A stretch of DNA of 44,124 bases from Chlamydomonas sphaeroides (Eukaryota > Chlorophyta > Chlorophyceae > Chlamydomonadales > Chlamydomonadaceae): assembly GCA_001662425.1 (NCBI GenBank), contig BDDC01000783.1, positions 1-44,124 on the forward strand, in the 5' to 3' direction. Made by a program: the position numbers and the translations under genes. Each line of letters starts with the position of its first letter. The first letter of the stretch is position 1. The notes beneath the pieces are model-generated. The model made no database searches. It had not been told where the DNA came from and saw only the letters and a list, made by a program, of their open reading frames with translations. Below, piece after piece: positions 34,243 to 44,124 of this stretch.

Positions 34243-34715
34243 TCGCTTAATACTTGCCCACAAGGGGCGGAGTAGGGTAGGCTACTAGGCTTGGGCCGGG
34301 CGCGCGGGCGGCTCCCGGCGCGGGCAGCCCAGGTCGGGCGTCCGCGCACTCAGCAGCATGCGGCACCCTAGGTGCGTTGGGAGCAGGGCAGCGAGTGCTT
34401 GAGCGAGGCACAGAAGGGCGGAGCCGTATGGCGCCCCTGGAGGATACCGGTATCCCGAATGGAGCCGACGTGCCGACCGCGTCCTACGGCCGCTTGCGCT
34501 GCCGGCTGCGAAAGACCCTTGCTCAGACCTCTCACCACTGAGTGGGACATGGTGAGGTGGAGGCTCGGCTGGCGCTCACCGAGGGGCCCCACAAGCCACC
34601 ACCAACGTCGGAGGCAGGTCGGTGCGTCCCCGCCCATTCATGCTTACTTCACATAAAGCCACCACGACGACGCTGCTACGCTTGAAGCCGCGGTCGCGCA
34701 CACGCTTCAGCGTGA
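34243..34715 (+). pseudogene. Diverged partial duplicate of the cyclase gene's 5' end and promoter
   Basis: This segment matches 19585-19960 in the same orientation. Shared landmarks in order are GCTTAA-ACTT, CTTGGGCCGGGCG, CAGCCCAGGTCGGGCG, AGGCACAGAAGGGCGGAGCC with GTATGGCGCCCCTGGAG, GAATGGAGCCGACG, CGCTTGCGCTGCCGGC, CGGCCCCACAA/GGGCCCCACAA, and GACGCTGCT-CGCTTGAAGCC. The copy keeps the ATG (about 34429) but is frameshifted after MAPLE and stops after about 37 codons. An insertion of roughly 50 bases (about 34602-34660) interrupts it, and the TATA-like element is absent. No later cyclase exons follow. It is a dead fragment as a coding gene; a regulatory or RNA role is not shown. Confidence 0.85.
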
Positions 34716-36250
34716 CGAGCGTCAGTCCACGCCACGCCCCTGAGACGGGCTCCCAGGTATGCACATCTGCTGCACGCTGCCGCAAACCAAGATGCCACTA
34801 CCGGCTACAGACTTCGCGGCGGACCGATACCGGCTAGGTGTAACCCCATGGAACCTCACACTCTGGCGCTCAAGTCAACGAAGCCTGTCCCCTCACTCGC
34901 GTCCCAGGCGTCCCACTGCTCTTCAACTCAGCACACCTACGTCCGCGGTTTTGTTGCAGAGGTCCGACAGCCGCGATGCTACAAAGCAGCTAAGAAGCCA
35001 GGGTAGATGGGGCGAGGACACGCGGCGGCACGCACTGGCACAGCACCGGCAGCGCCGCCCTGGGTGACAACCACATGATGCTCGAGTCGAGTGTTCGGTA
35101 TGCTGTTGTGACCTGATGCAGTTCCTCCATTTGCGGGGGCACGCCCCACGCCGCACGACAAGTGGAGGTTCGGCAACGACCCACGGCGTAGTTACGCGGC
35201 CGGGTGCTAGATTGTGAGGACGTCGTCCTGACTGAAGTCGCCAGGTAGGCAGAAGCTGCCGACCGGGCAACCCCCGCTGCTGTATGGTGCAAAAACCCTG
35301 GCGGCTAGCTCGTCATTGCCACCTATTATGGAAAACTAAAGCGAAGCCAGGGGTACAAGCCTGCGGAAACGAGGATTCACGATACCCGGTAGGATCCGGT
35401 AGCCTGCGTCGAGGGGCGACGACATCAGGAGGACATAGCAGACAGAGGCAAGCAGGCCGCAGGGCCAAAAGAGGAGCAAATGCACCGGCGGCGACTCACC
35501 TGGCGCGTAACAGCGCGTTACACAATGCTGCCCCGAACAAGTGACATGGCTGCTGCTGGCGCGAGGGAACGGTCCCGCCCACCCAAACGCGACGGGATGC
35601 GAACCTGTGAGTTGGGGGTTGTCCGGTTGGCACCTTTCAATAATGCGGTGCCCTATCTGCGCCTGCCCAGGCGTCGACGCATGCCGCAGCGCTGCTGCGT
35701 GACGTTACTAGAGCGGAGGCGCCCCGGACCGGGTGAAGCGAAGCCCCGCGCGCTGGCACGCCCTGCACGCGGCACGCCGGGATGCGGTATTGCTATGCAT
35801 AACATGGGATTGCTACCACGGCCCTGCTGCTGCAAAGACACAGCTGCCAATCAACGCCCAATGCTTCCGCGATAAACTTGCATGACGCCAAAACACAGGC
35901 ACAGGCTCACGGCTCGCCGCATACACGCGCCCGCTCGCATGCGCGCCTTCACCGGTCATGGCCAGGCGCCCGGTAGGGTCACGGCCCATAGCGGCCTCGG
36001 CGTGGCGCCTGGTGCTGGCAGCCAGCGGCGTCACCCTGGCGAACAATGTCGGCAATCAACTCTTCTAAACCGCACGCAACGCGCTTTGCAAGCCACCGAG
36101 TCAAACCCCACAGCCATTATTGCGCTGGCGGCGGCGCGCCAGCCCCACGCGAGGCGCGAGTCACAAAACCGCACGCAATTGGTTCCGCCACTTACTCCAC
36201 CACAAAAGTTCCACAGGAGCCGCAGCTCGGGAATGGTTCACCGCCACCGC
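34716..36250. other. Intergenic stretch, nothing recognised
   Basis: No exon-like frame, RNA gene or mobile element signature was identified. Base composition is more mixed than in the genes, with moderate GC and little strand asymmetry up to about 35880. A GGTTCGCATCCC motif on the minus strand near 35600 resembles a tRNA T-loop, but no tRNA fold surrounds it. Confidence 0.5.
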
Positions 36251-38122
36251 GGCCGGAACACAAAAGTTTACACAGCGACTGATACCGAAAGGCAAGGCAG
36301 CGGGGGCACCCCGTGTAGGCGCCGCTGGGCTGGCATCCAGCGCACTCGTCGCCCCGGCCCGCAGGCAAACACACCGTCAGAGGCAGCGGTGGCCAGCACC
36401 CCAACACCAACAGGCCAGGCCACACGCCGGCTCGGGCCACTTCTCGCGCGTGGCTCCACCGCTCGCCAGCCGCCGTGTCTGCAAATTGGCATCCCAAGCC
36501 CGCTTGGCAACCACGCAACAAACCAACAGCCTTCGCTCGGCGTCGCGCCCCGAGGCAACCACACGCCCAACCGCGCATCGCATCCAACCCCCGAGCACGC
36601 CCCAGCACGCGCCAGAGCAGCGCAGCACACGGCCCACGCCGGAGCGCTAGCTGTCAAGGCGCAACACAGACGTCGCGTCCAAACCTGGTCATCAAACCTG
36701 TCACCAAACCCCTGCTACCAAGCACCCGTGCGCCCCGGCTTTCCCTGCAACCGTCTGCCAACAAAGCGGCGCGTGCGCTACGTCTCCGTACAGCGCCGTG
36801 CATCCGTACCGCACTACGTATCCGTACCGCACTACGTATCCGTGCCAAATCTACGTAGCCGTACCAACGCACGCAACCGCACTAACGACAACAGCAACGC
36901 CAGATTTCGGCCTCGATCAAGACCAAACACCAAGTGCCAGATCAAACGCCAAGTGTGAAGACTCCTCCTGCACGCCATCCCGGTGGGCGCACCACGCACA
37001 CCCTTCCCGCCCGAGCGGGCCGGGCCGACCCAACCCGCAGAGCCCAACTCCAGGGCAACAGGCGCCACAGTGGCGCACGCCCCTGATGCCCGTGTGTTCG
37101 ACGGCCCGCACCACAGCGTGTCCGTCGGGGCCGCCACCACTTGCGCGCAGCACCAGACGGCCCCCTGCCTGGCCCCTAGCACACTTCACCCCAGGCCAGA
37201 AAGAAAGGACCATCCGCAGACTGCAGGCGGGGCCCACCCAGGATATTGAAGCCGGCTCGCTACTGCGGCCGCTGGAGCCGCTGGAGCGCACGCCGAAAGA
37301 AGCCCAAGCACCCCACCGGGCGATGGTAATGAGGCCGGAGGCTCCGCCGCCCGCAACTCCACACAAAGGTGCGCTGTGCGTTCTGCCGGCCGGTTCGCAG
37401 CAGTCCCGGGCTGTGCCTCAGCAAAGATTGCGGGAGCCGCTGGGCACGCACGCACGCACGCACGCACCTCCACTCAGCCCTAGGCGGGGCAGCAGACACA
37501 CCTTCAGACACACCCACACCCACAGCCACGCATGCACACGCCTCTCAACCGCAGCGCAATGATGTGACAATAGCCACCCATCGTGTAATAACGTGCCTAC
37601 CCCTACGTGATTTGCCCGAGGTCGCCGGACCCACCATGAGAACAAACATGTGCGCTGTGGCCCTCACAGTTGCGAGCGTGCAGGCGCGCAGCGCAGACGC
37701 CGCCAAGGAGCGCGCGTCCCGCGCATCGGCGCATTCCTCAGCCATGATGCAAACGCCCGCATCGCGCGTGCACAGCGGGCGGCGAGAGAGTACATGAAAG
37801 GTCCACCGGCCAAACCGCCAACTCCCTGGCCCGCCTCAGAAACTCGCCTGATAGTCGCGTTGCACAAATCACCCACCGGCGCATACGGCCCACACGCACG
37901 CTTGCCCAACTCGCCCAATCCACCATGATAGTAAGGACAAGTGATGACAGGTAATGGCCCCTCTCAGCGGCCGGCGGTCGACCAACCACCCTGCGAGAAG
38001 GCTTGGGTATGCACGCGCACCATCGCGGGGATGTTTCATTCCTTGGTTGCGTATAGCGCGCGCACAGCTTGCGCGGCGCGCATCGGCTGCACAGCAACAT
38101 GCGTGCGGGAGGCGCGTTGCGC
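36251..38122 (-). other. Probable long 3' UTR of the RWP-RK gene (C/A-rich on plus strand)
   Basis: The plus strand is markedly rich in C and A (repeated CCACAC/GCACGCA/ACACCC words), so the sense strand of the minus-strand RWP-RK gene is G/T-rich, mirroring the 3' flank of the cyclase gene. It includes a CGCA run near 37447-37465 and a short tandem repeat of TACGTATCCGTACCGCAC near 36810-36845. Long plus-strand frames here look like non-coding translations rich in Arg, Pro, His and Thr. Confidence 0.5.
36268..36272 (-). terminator. Candidate TGTAA poly(A) signal of the RWP-RK gene
   Basis: TTACA on the plus strand reads TGTAA on the minus strand, near the far end of the sense-strand G/T-rich stretch. 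A second TTACA occurs at 35518-35522. Both are candidates only. Confidence 0.35.
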
Positions 38123-41100
38123 TCAGTCGTCGCCGCCGTCGTCCCCGTCCGGGTTGTCGTCCCCGTCTGCAGGCCGGGCAGCGCACAGGGCCTGGGATGT
38201 CAGGGGGTGGGGGCGGGGAGAGTGGGCCGTCCCACCCTTGGCACGGACCAGCGCGGCAGCGGCCAGTGCTCCCTACGTGCCCTTAACCGAGCGGTGAATC
38301 AGTGCCGCAGCCAGCCAACCCACCGTCGTCGCTCTCGTCGCTGTCCGTATCATCTTGGCGCCGTCCGGCACGGCGCCGGCCACTGCCGCCAGCACCCCCG
38401 GCGCGACGGCGGCCGCCCGAGCGCTGCTTGTACTGCGTCTGGCGCAGCTTGGCGAAAATGTCGTACATGGCCGCGTCGGGGTCAATAATGATATCGTCGA
38501 TGTTCTTCTGCGCCAGGTTGTGGAGGCCCTGCGACGCAAGGAACCGCGACGCAACGCATGTTGGACGAGCCGGGCCAGTGCCAGTGCAATGAAGGCATGA
38601 CCGAAACACAGCATTCGCACAGCACCTTTCCTTAGTAAGGACAGCAGTGCATACAGCGCTGTGTTGCAGCTGTCGGTGATCTTTTTGAATTTGCTCAGCT
38701 CAGGTTGAGAACCATGTTCATTGCCGAACAGGAGTCTAGACAGCACCCGCGGCCTCACCTGCTTGTCGCGGTCCGGGATGTTGGGGTCGTTCAGCACAGT
38801 GTCGCGCATCTTGACGAGGCACTTCAGCTTGCGCGCCGGCCAGCGCGGGACGCCCAGCGCGCGGCACTTCTTCTTGAAGCACGACAGGCTCAGGCCAACC
38901 TTGACGGCCGCCTCCTTGATCGGGCGATAGTAGTACTGCAAAGGAGCGCGCAATTAGGTCGTTACGCAAGGCGTTGCGATGACGAGTGAGTGCTTCAAAC
39001 AGACGGCATCACAGCGCACCTCCCTCACCTGCTGCAGCAGCGCGCGCGACAGCGCGGGGCCGTCGTCCGCCATGTCCTGCTCCACCACGGCCACGGCCCT
39101 CGCCTGCGAGCTGCCGGCCTGGCACAGCCCCAAGGCCGCCTGCCGCGCCTGCCCGCGCGCCTGCGCCGCGGGCCGCGGCGGCAGGCCTGCCGCATGCGCT
39201 CCGCCTCCAAACGCCCCGTTCGGCTTGCGCAGCAGCTTCTTTGCAGCCGCCATCGCCGCCCCGAAGACCGAGACCTCGGCGCCGCCCGTGGCGCCATCGC
39301 CGCTCTCCACGGCCGCGCCGTCGGCGGCGCCGCGGCTGCTGTTGCCGCTGGCGGCGGAGCTGGTGACGCCGCGGCCCAGCGGCCGGCCGCCGGGCTCGGC
39401 GCCGGCCTGCACGCCGTCGCTGGTGCGGCGGTCTCCTGCCAGTGTGTCGGCGATGGAGGCGATGCCCTTGAGCTGCGGGCAGCGGCACACGGGGCGGCGC
39501 ACAGCGGGTGAGGCGCGTGATGCACCCAGGCTCAAGGCGGCGGGTGCCGACCCGCCTAGGCCAACTGCAGCTACGCGGCACACGTAGCTTTGCTACTGCC
39601 GAGGATGGGGATTCAAGGAAGGCCCGACCCACATGGCACACAGCGCGCGCGAGGCCCGACCCACATGCGAAGCATCAGCATCAGCAGGCCCCCAGCCGCC
39701 TCCTCACCAGGCGTGTGTACTTGTGCTTGGCCGTGTACTCGAGGCCGACGCCGTGGCACGACGGCGCACGGACCTGCGGGCCCACGCCCGGCTCGGCGTC
39801 GCCGCCGCTGCCGTCGCCGCCGTCGCCTCCCTCCTGCTTGAGGTTTCCCGGCGCCGGCGCCTCGGCGCCCCGCACCTGGCCGAGCGAACGGCGCCACTCG
39901 TCCGCGTCGTCGGTGGGCTCTGTCTTGATGGTGAGGCCCGGCATCGTGCAGGTCAGGTCCTGGACCAGGGGTAGACTGGCGCGCATGAAGCCGAGCGCAG
40001 CCGCCGGGTCTAGCTGCGGCAGTGGCTGCTGGTTGCGGCCGGCGGCGCCGCCGGGCCCGCCGCCGGAGACGAGCGCCGTCGCGTCGACAGGCATGGACAG
40101 CGCGCGCATGCTGCCCTGCCGCCGCAGCTCCTGCTCGTCGCCGCTGGACTGCCCCCAGGCGCCCGGCTGCTGCTGCGACGCCGCCCGCAGCGACAGAGCG
40201 TCCAGCGACAGAGCGCCCTGCGGGGCCTGCAAGGGCCCCGGCGGCATGGCGGCGGGCATGCGCAGCAGCGGCGGCAGTTGAGGCAGCGGCAGCTGCTGAG
40301 CTTGGGCCTGGCGCGCGCCGGGCATGCCGGCCGCGCTCCAATCAATGGTGACGGCGGCGGAGGACAGCTGGACCTCCCTCGCCGGCAGCTTAGCCACGAA
40401 GTCGCTGCCGTCAGCGAGACCGATGACGGCACCGCTGCCGCCGACACCGGCGGCGGACTCGCAGCGGCGCCGCTGGTGCGCCGGCTCCGACGCCACCGTG
40501 CGCAGCGTGCCGCTGCCGCCGTTTAGAAGCGCCGCCGCCTGGCCCGCCTGCAACGCCGCCGCCGCCTGCGGCTGCAGCAGCAGCGGCGACGCCACAGCGT
40601 CCATCTCCTCCGCCGGCGTCAGGACGCCAGCGCACGACGCCATGCGGTGGAACGCCAGGTCGGGGTCCATGGGTGATGGGCAGCCCAGCGAGCCCAATGC
40701 TGATCGCGACATGAATGGCGACAAGGCCGGCGGCGCAGCCGCTGAGCCGGGGAAGCAGCTGGCGTTGCTGCCGCTGGCGGTGCCGCCGGTGCCCGCCGCA
40801 CCGGCGGGCGTCGTCGAGCTGGCGGCCACCGAGCCGCTGCAGCTCGCGCGAGCCTGCAGGAAAAGGTCCGAGGCCGCGAACTCGGCATCGCGCAGCGCGC
40901 CCCGAGCTGGCTGCGCCGCCGAGGCCGCGCGCTGCATGTGCGCCAGCACGTCGGCGGCGGGGTGGCCGGCGCCGAACGTTGCCGAAGCGCGATCGGGTGG
41001 CGGCGGGTACGGCATGCTGCCGTCGGCCTGCTTGACGGCTGGCATCGAGATGCACTTGCTGTCCGCCACAGTGGCGCCGCCGAGCAGGCCCTGCTCCCAG

Positions 41101-42715
41101 GCCCAGCCCGCCTTGCCGCCTAGGCAGCCCGCCGACGCCGACTCCATGGCGGCGGCGGCAGCCACCACCTGCGCGGGCGTGGGCATGTTGGACCAGCGCG
41201 CGGGCGCCGACGAGGAGGCCCACTGGTCATTGAGGGGCAGGCCGCTGTTGAGGGCAGCGATAACGGCTGCGGGGCCGCCGCGCATGCCCGCTGGCGGGCC
41301 GGAGCTGGGGCCGCACAGGCCGAGGCCGGCGGCGGCGGCGGCGGCGCCGTCTCCGGGCGCGAGCAGCGCCTGCGCGGCCGCGCCGCGGGGTCTGCAGTAC
41401 GCGGCCGGTTGCTGCTGCTGCTGCGGCAGGAGCTGCTGCTGGATCTGCTGCTGGTGCAGCAGCTGCACCTGGCTCTGGTGCTGCTGGATCTGCTGCAGCA
41501 GCAGGTGCTGCGTCGCGCGCGATCCAAACGAGTAGCGGCCGGGGTCGAGCGGCCCGGCACCCGGCCGCTGCTGCGGAGGGACCTGCTGCCCCATGGGCGG
41601 CGCGGACCGCACCTCCCATCCGCAGGCGCCCAGGCCGTGCGCGCCCAGCAGGCCGGCCGCCTGCTGCTCCTGCTGCGCCGCCTTGCCGCTCGCCCACAAT
41701 GCCTGCTGTGGCATGAGCAGCCGCTGCTGCTGCAGCAGCACCTCAGCGGGGTTGGGCGGCGGCACTGGCTGCTGGCCCATGGAGGGTGCGTCGGCCGGGT
41801 GCCTGCCCTGCGGCTGCGCCGCTAGCTGCTGCAGGGACAGGGCCGGGGGCCCCATACCGGAGGGCGCGGTGCCGGCCTGGCTGCTTGGTCGCGACGAAGC
41901 GATCCAGGTGGATGCAGGAGGTGCGGAGTCCAACAGGCCGCCAGCTGCCAGCCATGCCCCGCTAGGGCCGGGCGCCTGGCCCTGAGCGGTTTCCAGCAGC
42001 TGCTGCTGCTGCGGTGGCAGCGGCGGCGGCTCGGGCCCCGGCGGCAGCGCTTGTGCGCTGAGGCTGCTGTCGCTTGTTCGAGGTGCAGCTTGCTGCGCAC
42101 TTTCCTCTGGAGGCTGCACCGCCGGCGCCGAGGCTGACGGCGGCGTCGTGGCGGCGTGCGCGGCGGTGACTGCGCGCATGATATCGGGGTTGGACGCGAG
42201 GATGGCGTCCACAATGTCCATGCTGCCGAGAATCATGTTCATCTGGCAAACAGGAGCATGCGGCACGGGCGGTGGGCGTAGCGCAGAGTCGTAGGCAGGT
42301 GGGCAGGGCGGCTAGGCAGGGCGTTGCAAGCAGGCAGAAACCCTTGGTCGGTGGCAATGGGTTCTCACCCTCTCGTCGTCTGGACAGGGCGGCTCCTCCA
42401 TCGGCACTCGGGGCATGAAGTTTGCGAGGTTGTCTGCAGAGACATGGCGATGGGGCCGCGGACGTCATAGAGCGCGGCGCCGAGTTCTGATGAACACACT
42501 TTGCGCTGTGACACGTCCATCTGCAACTAACGATAAGCACAACGCTAGCAGTACGCTTTGCGTTGGAGGGCGGGACGAAGGCAGCATCCCGCAGCTCGCT
42601 ACGTACCCCCCGACTCGAGCATTGGCAGGCAGCCCAGCACGCCCTCCAGAGACGCCAAGCTGTCTAGAAACATGTCGCCTGCCCCCGTCGAATCGAGGAA
42701 AGCACGCTGCGCCAT
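38123..42715 (-). CDS. RWP-RK domain transcription factor with Gln-rich N-terminal region
   Basis: Seven exons join in frame: 42715-42607, 42433-42369, 42242-39708, 39472-39029, 38935-38759, 38528-38324 and 38166-38123 (about 1,192 residues). The RWP-RK domain fills the fifth exon (residues 1052-1110): RPIKEAAVKVGLSLSCFKKK then ALGVPRWPARKLKCL, with the RWP-x-RK core intact. RWP-RK proteins bind DNA and control nitrogen responses (NIN-like, NIT2) or gamete identity (RKD, MID, VSR1) in plants and green algae. No PB1 domain follows; the C-terminus is basic (RRRAGG) then acidic (DGDDNPDGDDGGDD). Residues 59-900 are Gln/Ala/Pro/Ser-rich, like an activation region. LTIKTEPTDD and NLKQEGG are two psi-K-x-E SUMO-type sites upstream of the domain. 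The start MAQRAFLDSTG was chosen because its donor GTACGT matches phase 1 of exon 2. The exact subfamily is not resolved. Confidence 0.92.
41405..41520 (-). repeat. CAG-rich poly-Gln segment in the RWP-RK protein
   Basis: CTG-rich plus-strand sequence encodes Gln-rich stretches such as QHLLLQQIQQHQSQ and LLPQQQQQ on the minus strand. Shorter Gln runs continue to about 42010. Confidence 0.85.
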
Positions 42716-44124
42716 GTCCAGCGATGCCCTGTGACAGGGAGGCGTGGGGGGGGGGGGCCGGTTGCGTTACATACTCGCTGTCCCGGGCCGAGGGCTGGGT
42801 CGCCCCGAACCTTGCCGGCGGCCTAGTCGCCCTCCAAAAACAGTGACAACAATCCGTTGACCGCATCGATGCAAGCGTGCGTTCTCAGGCTTTCGTTGTT
42901 AGCGACAGCGTAATCACACCTGCCCCAACGCGAATGCCAGCCAAACACCAAGCTCAAGCCACCTGCAGATGTTGCAGCGAACATGCATCACGAGTGGAGT
43001 GCCGAGAAGAAGAGTTTCAACTATTTACCGGCAGCTACTGAGTGCACTGGTGAGTGCCCTGCCGACAGCGCGCGTGTGCGCAAGCCTCGTCGTGTTGTAG
43101 CACGTCGACGGGGATATAGGGCGGGAGATTTCGCGGTAGGGTCTGGGACCGCGAGGTCTTTCGCCCCGAGGCACTTACTGGGCGAGAGAGGGTTGTGGAC
43201 TCTAGCGAATACACAGCGTCAGTGAGGCAGCGCAAGGCTGCATGCCGGCGCTGCGGTGTGGCGCCCTGAGCGGTAGAGTTCGTGTGCGCCCGATTTGCGA
43301 ATCCCGTGAATGCTGACGGGACTCTTCACTGTAAGCAGCAATGTATTGTATAGTGTGTGCAGCGTAGGCGTTGTGTGCACCCCTCGAACAAATGCACGTT
43401 GTTGCAGGCGGAGGTGAATTGTCAGCGCAACCGCATGGCGCGTTTACAGGTGCGGCACCAATAATGTGCACGGGTACCAATTATTGCTATCACACCTGGT
43501 TCACAGTCTTTTCACAGGGGTACGACGTGAGAAAAACAAAGTCACAGCCACTATCCAAATTGGCATGGCTGCTTTCTTATGTTGTTTGAGGCATAAGCAG
43601 CTTAAACGATCCATATCCAAACCGAGGGCACGTGCATGCCGGACGTCCGCCCTAGCCGCAGGCCGCTTTGGGAGCTGCTCAACAAACAAGGTGCGCGGGG
43701 CGCAGATGTCAACTTTTAAACGAGGCGAGTGGTAAGGCGAAGTGAGGAAGGCTGCTTGTTCGTGGTGCCTTGAGTGGCAGAGGAGTGTTTAGGTTCGCAA
43801 CCTGGTTGCGTGCGGGACAGGGCAATGTGTCCAGTGTATGTGCAGTAAAGGGATGGTTGGCGTAGGTGTATGTGACACTGTGTGGGTGTACGTTGGTGGC
43901 TGAATGGTGAGGTGTGGTTTGGGTGGTGCCGGGGGGTGGGTGGGGTTTGGGAAGGAGCATGGTGTCCGCCCGCCAGGAGAGATAGAAAGTGGCCATGTAT
44001 AATGGCCGTGAGACGGCTCAAGGCTCCCACCCATAAATACATCATATATGGACGACAGTCGGCCCAAGTGCGGACGGGCAATTGCGCCCCCCCGCCCTTG
44101 CCCCCCGCAGGCTGGTGCGGTATG
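42716..44124. other. 5' flank of the RWP-RK gene and right-edge sequence
   Basis: No gene is firmly supported. A run of 12 G lies at about 42747-42758, within 45 bases of the RWP-RK start codon. A weak plus-strand exon chain could begin with an ATG at 42983 and a GTGAGT donor at 43050, followed by a 42-base exon ending at 43451, but no domain supports it. About 43740-43980 is G/T-rich on the plus strand, resembling the 3' UTRs in this window. The last bases contain CCCCCCGCAG followed by coding-like GC sequence, possibly an acceptor of a plus-strand gene beyond the edge. Confidence 0.4.

Noticed and set aside
35585..35640. tRNA T-loop-like GGTTCGCATCCC on the minus strand
   Set aside because: The flanking bases do not pair into a T-stem, and no D-arm, anticodon arm or acceptor stem could be built.
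35882..36958. 358-codon plus-strand frame rich in Arg, Pro, His and Thr
   Set aside because: No domain, no splice logic and composition typical of the antisense of a G/T-rich 3' UTR.
42983..43451. Possible plus-strand exon chain (ATG at 42983, GTGAGT donor at 43050, 42-base phase-1 exon ending at 43451)
   Set aside because: The phases are compatible, but the encoded peptides are short and featureless and later exons are not convincing; kept only as a remark.
1..44124. CRISPR array, bacterial operon or integrated virus
   Set aside because: The tandem repeats lack spacer architecture, genes are intron-rich and eukaryotic, and no capsid, integrase, transposase or reverse transcriptase domain was seen.

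Overview
This window is nuclear DNA of a GC-rich green alga, most likely a chlorophyte of the Chlamydomonas/Volvox type. The signs are many short introns with strong GTGAGN donors and CAG acceptors, extreme alanine and glutamine tracts, TGTAA-type 3' end signals, chloroplast-type N-termini, and an RWP-RK regulator, a plastid fibrillin and a HESO1/URT1-like nucleotidyltransferase. No rRNA, tRNA, CRISPR array or intact mobile element was seen. All gene models were built by hand: each exon joins the next in frame with GT-AG junctions, plus two GC-AG junctions in the cyclase gene.

Layout, left to right. (1) 70-1140, minus, open at the left edge: a protein with a plastid-type leader and a low-molecular-weight tyrosine phosphatase fold whose catalytic Cys is replaced by Asp. 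(2) 2638-10944, minus: a fibrillin (PAP family) of about 2,191 residues, in which a normal C-terminal fibrillin domain follows about 1,760 residues of alanine-rich repeats. (3) 12099-19267, minus, 12 exons: a terminal nucleotidyltransferase (non-canonical poly(A)/poly(U) polymerase) of about 1,111 residues with a long poly-Gln tail. One of its introns holds a 57-base poly-C run and an assembly gap. (4) 19751-32623, plus, 25 exons: a membrane protein of about 2,556 residues joining a voltage-sensor-like domain, an outside loop, a class III nucleotide cyclase, a GAF domain, a degenerate phosphodiesterase and a long disordered tail. (5) 38123-42715, minus, 7 exons: an RWP-RK transcription factor of about 1,192 residues.

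The nucleotidyltransferase and cyclase genes are divergent and share a 483-base upstream region with a TATA-like element. A diverged, broken copy of the cyclase gene's 5' end lies at about 34243-34715. Between the cyclase and RWP-RK genes (32624-38122) there is no supported gene, only long 3' flanks that are G/T-rich on the sense strand, plus this duplicate.

No operon logic applies. The most unusual object is the single-chain voltage sensor-cyclase-GAF-pseudophosphodiesterase. It could couple membrane voltage to cyclic nucleotide synthesis, with a dead phosphodiesterase acting as a regulatory or sensing module.
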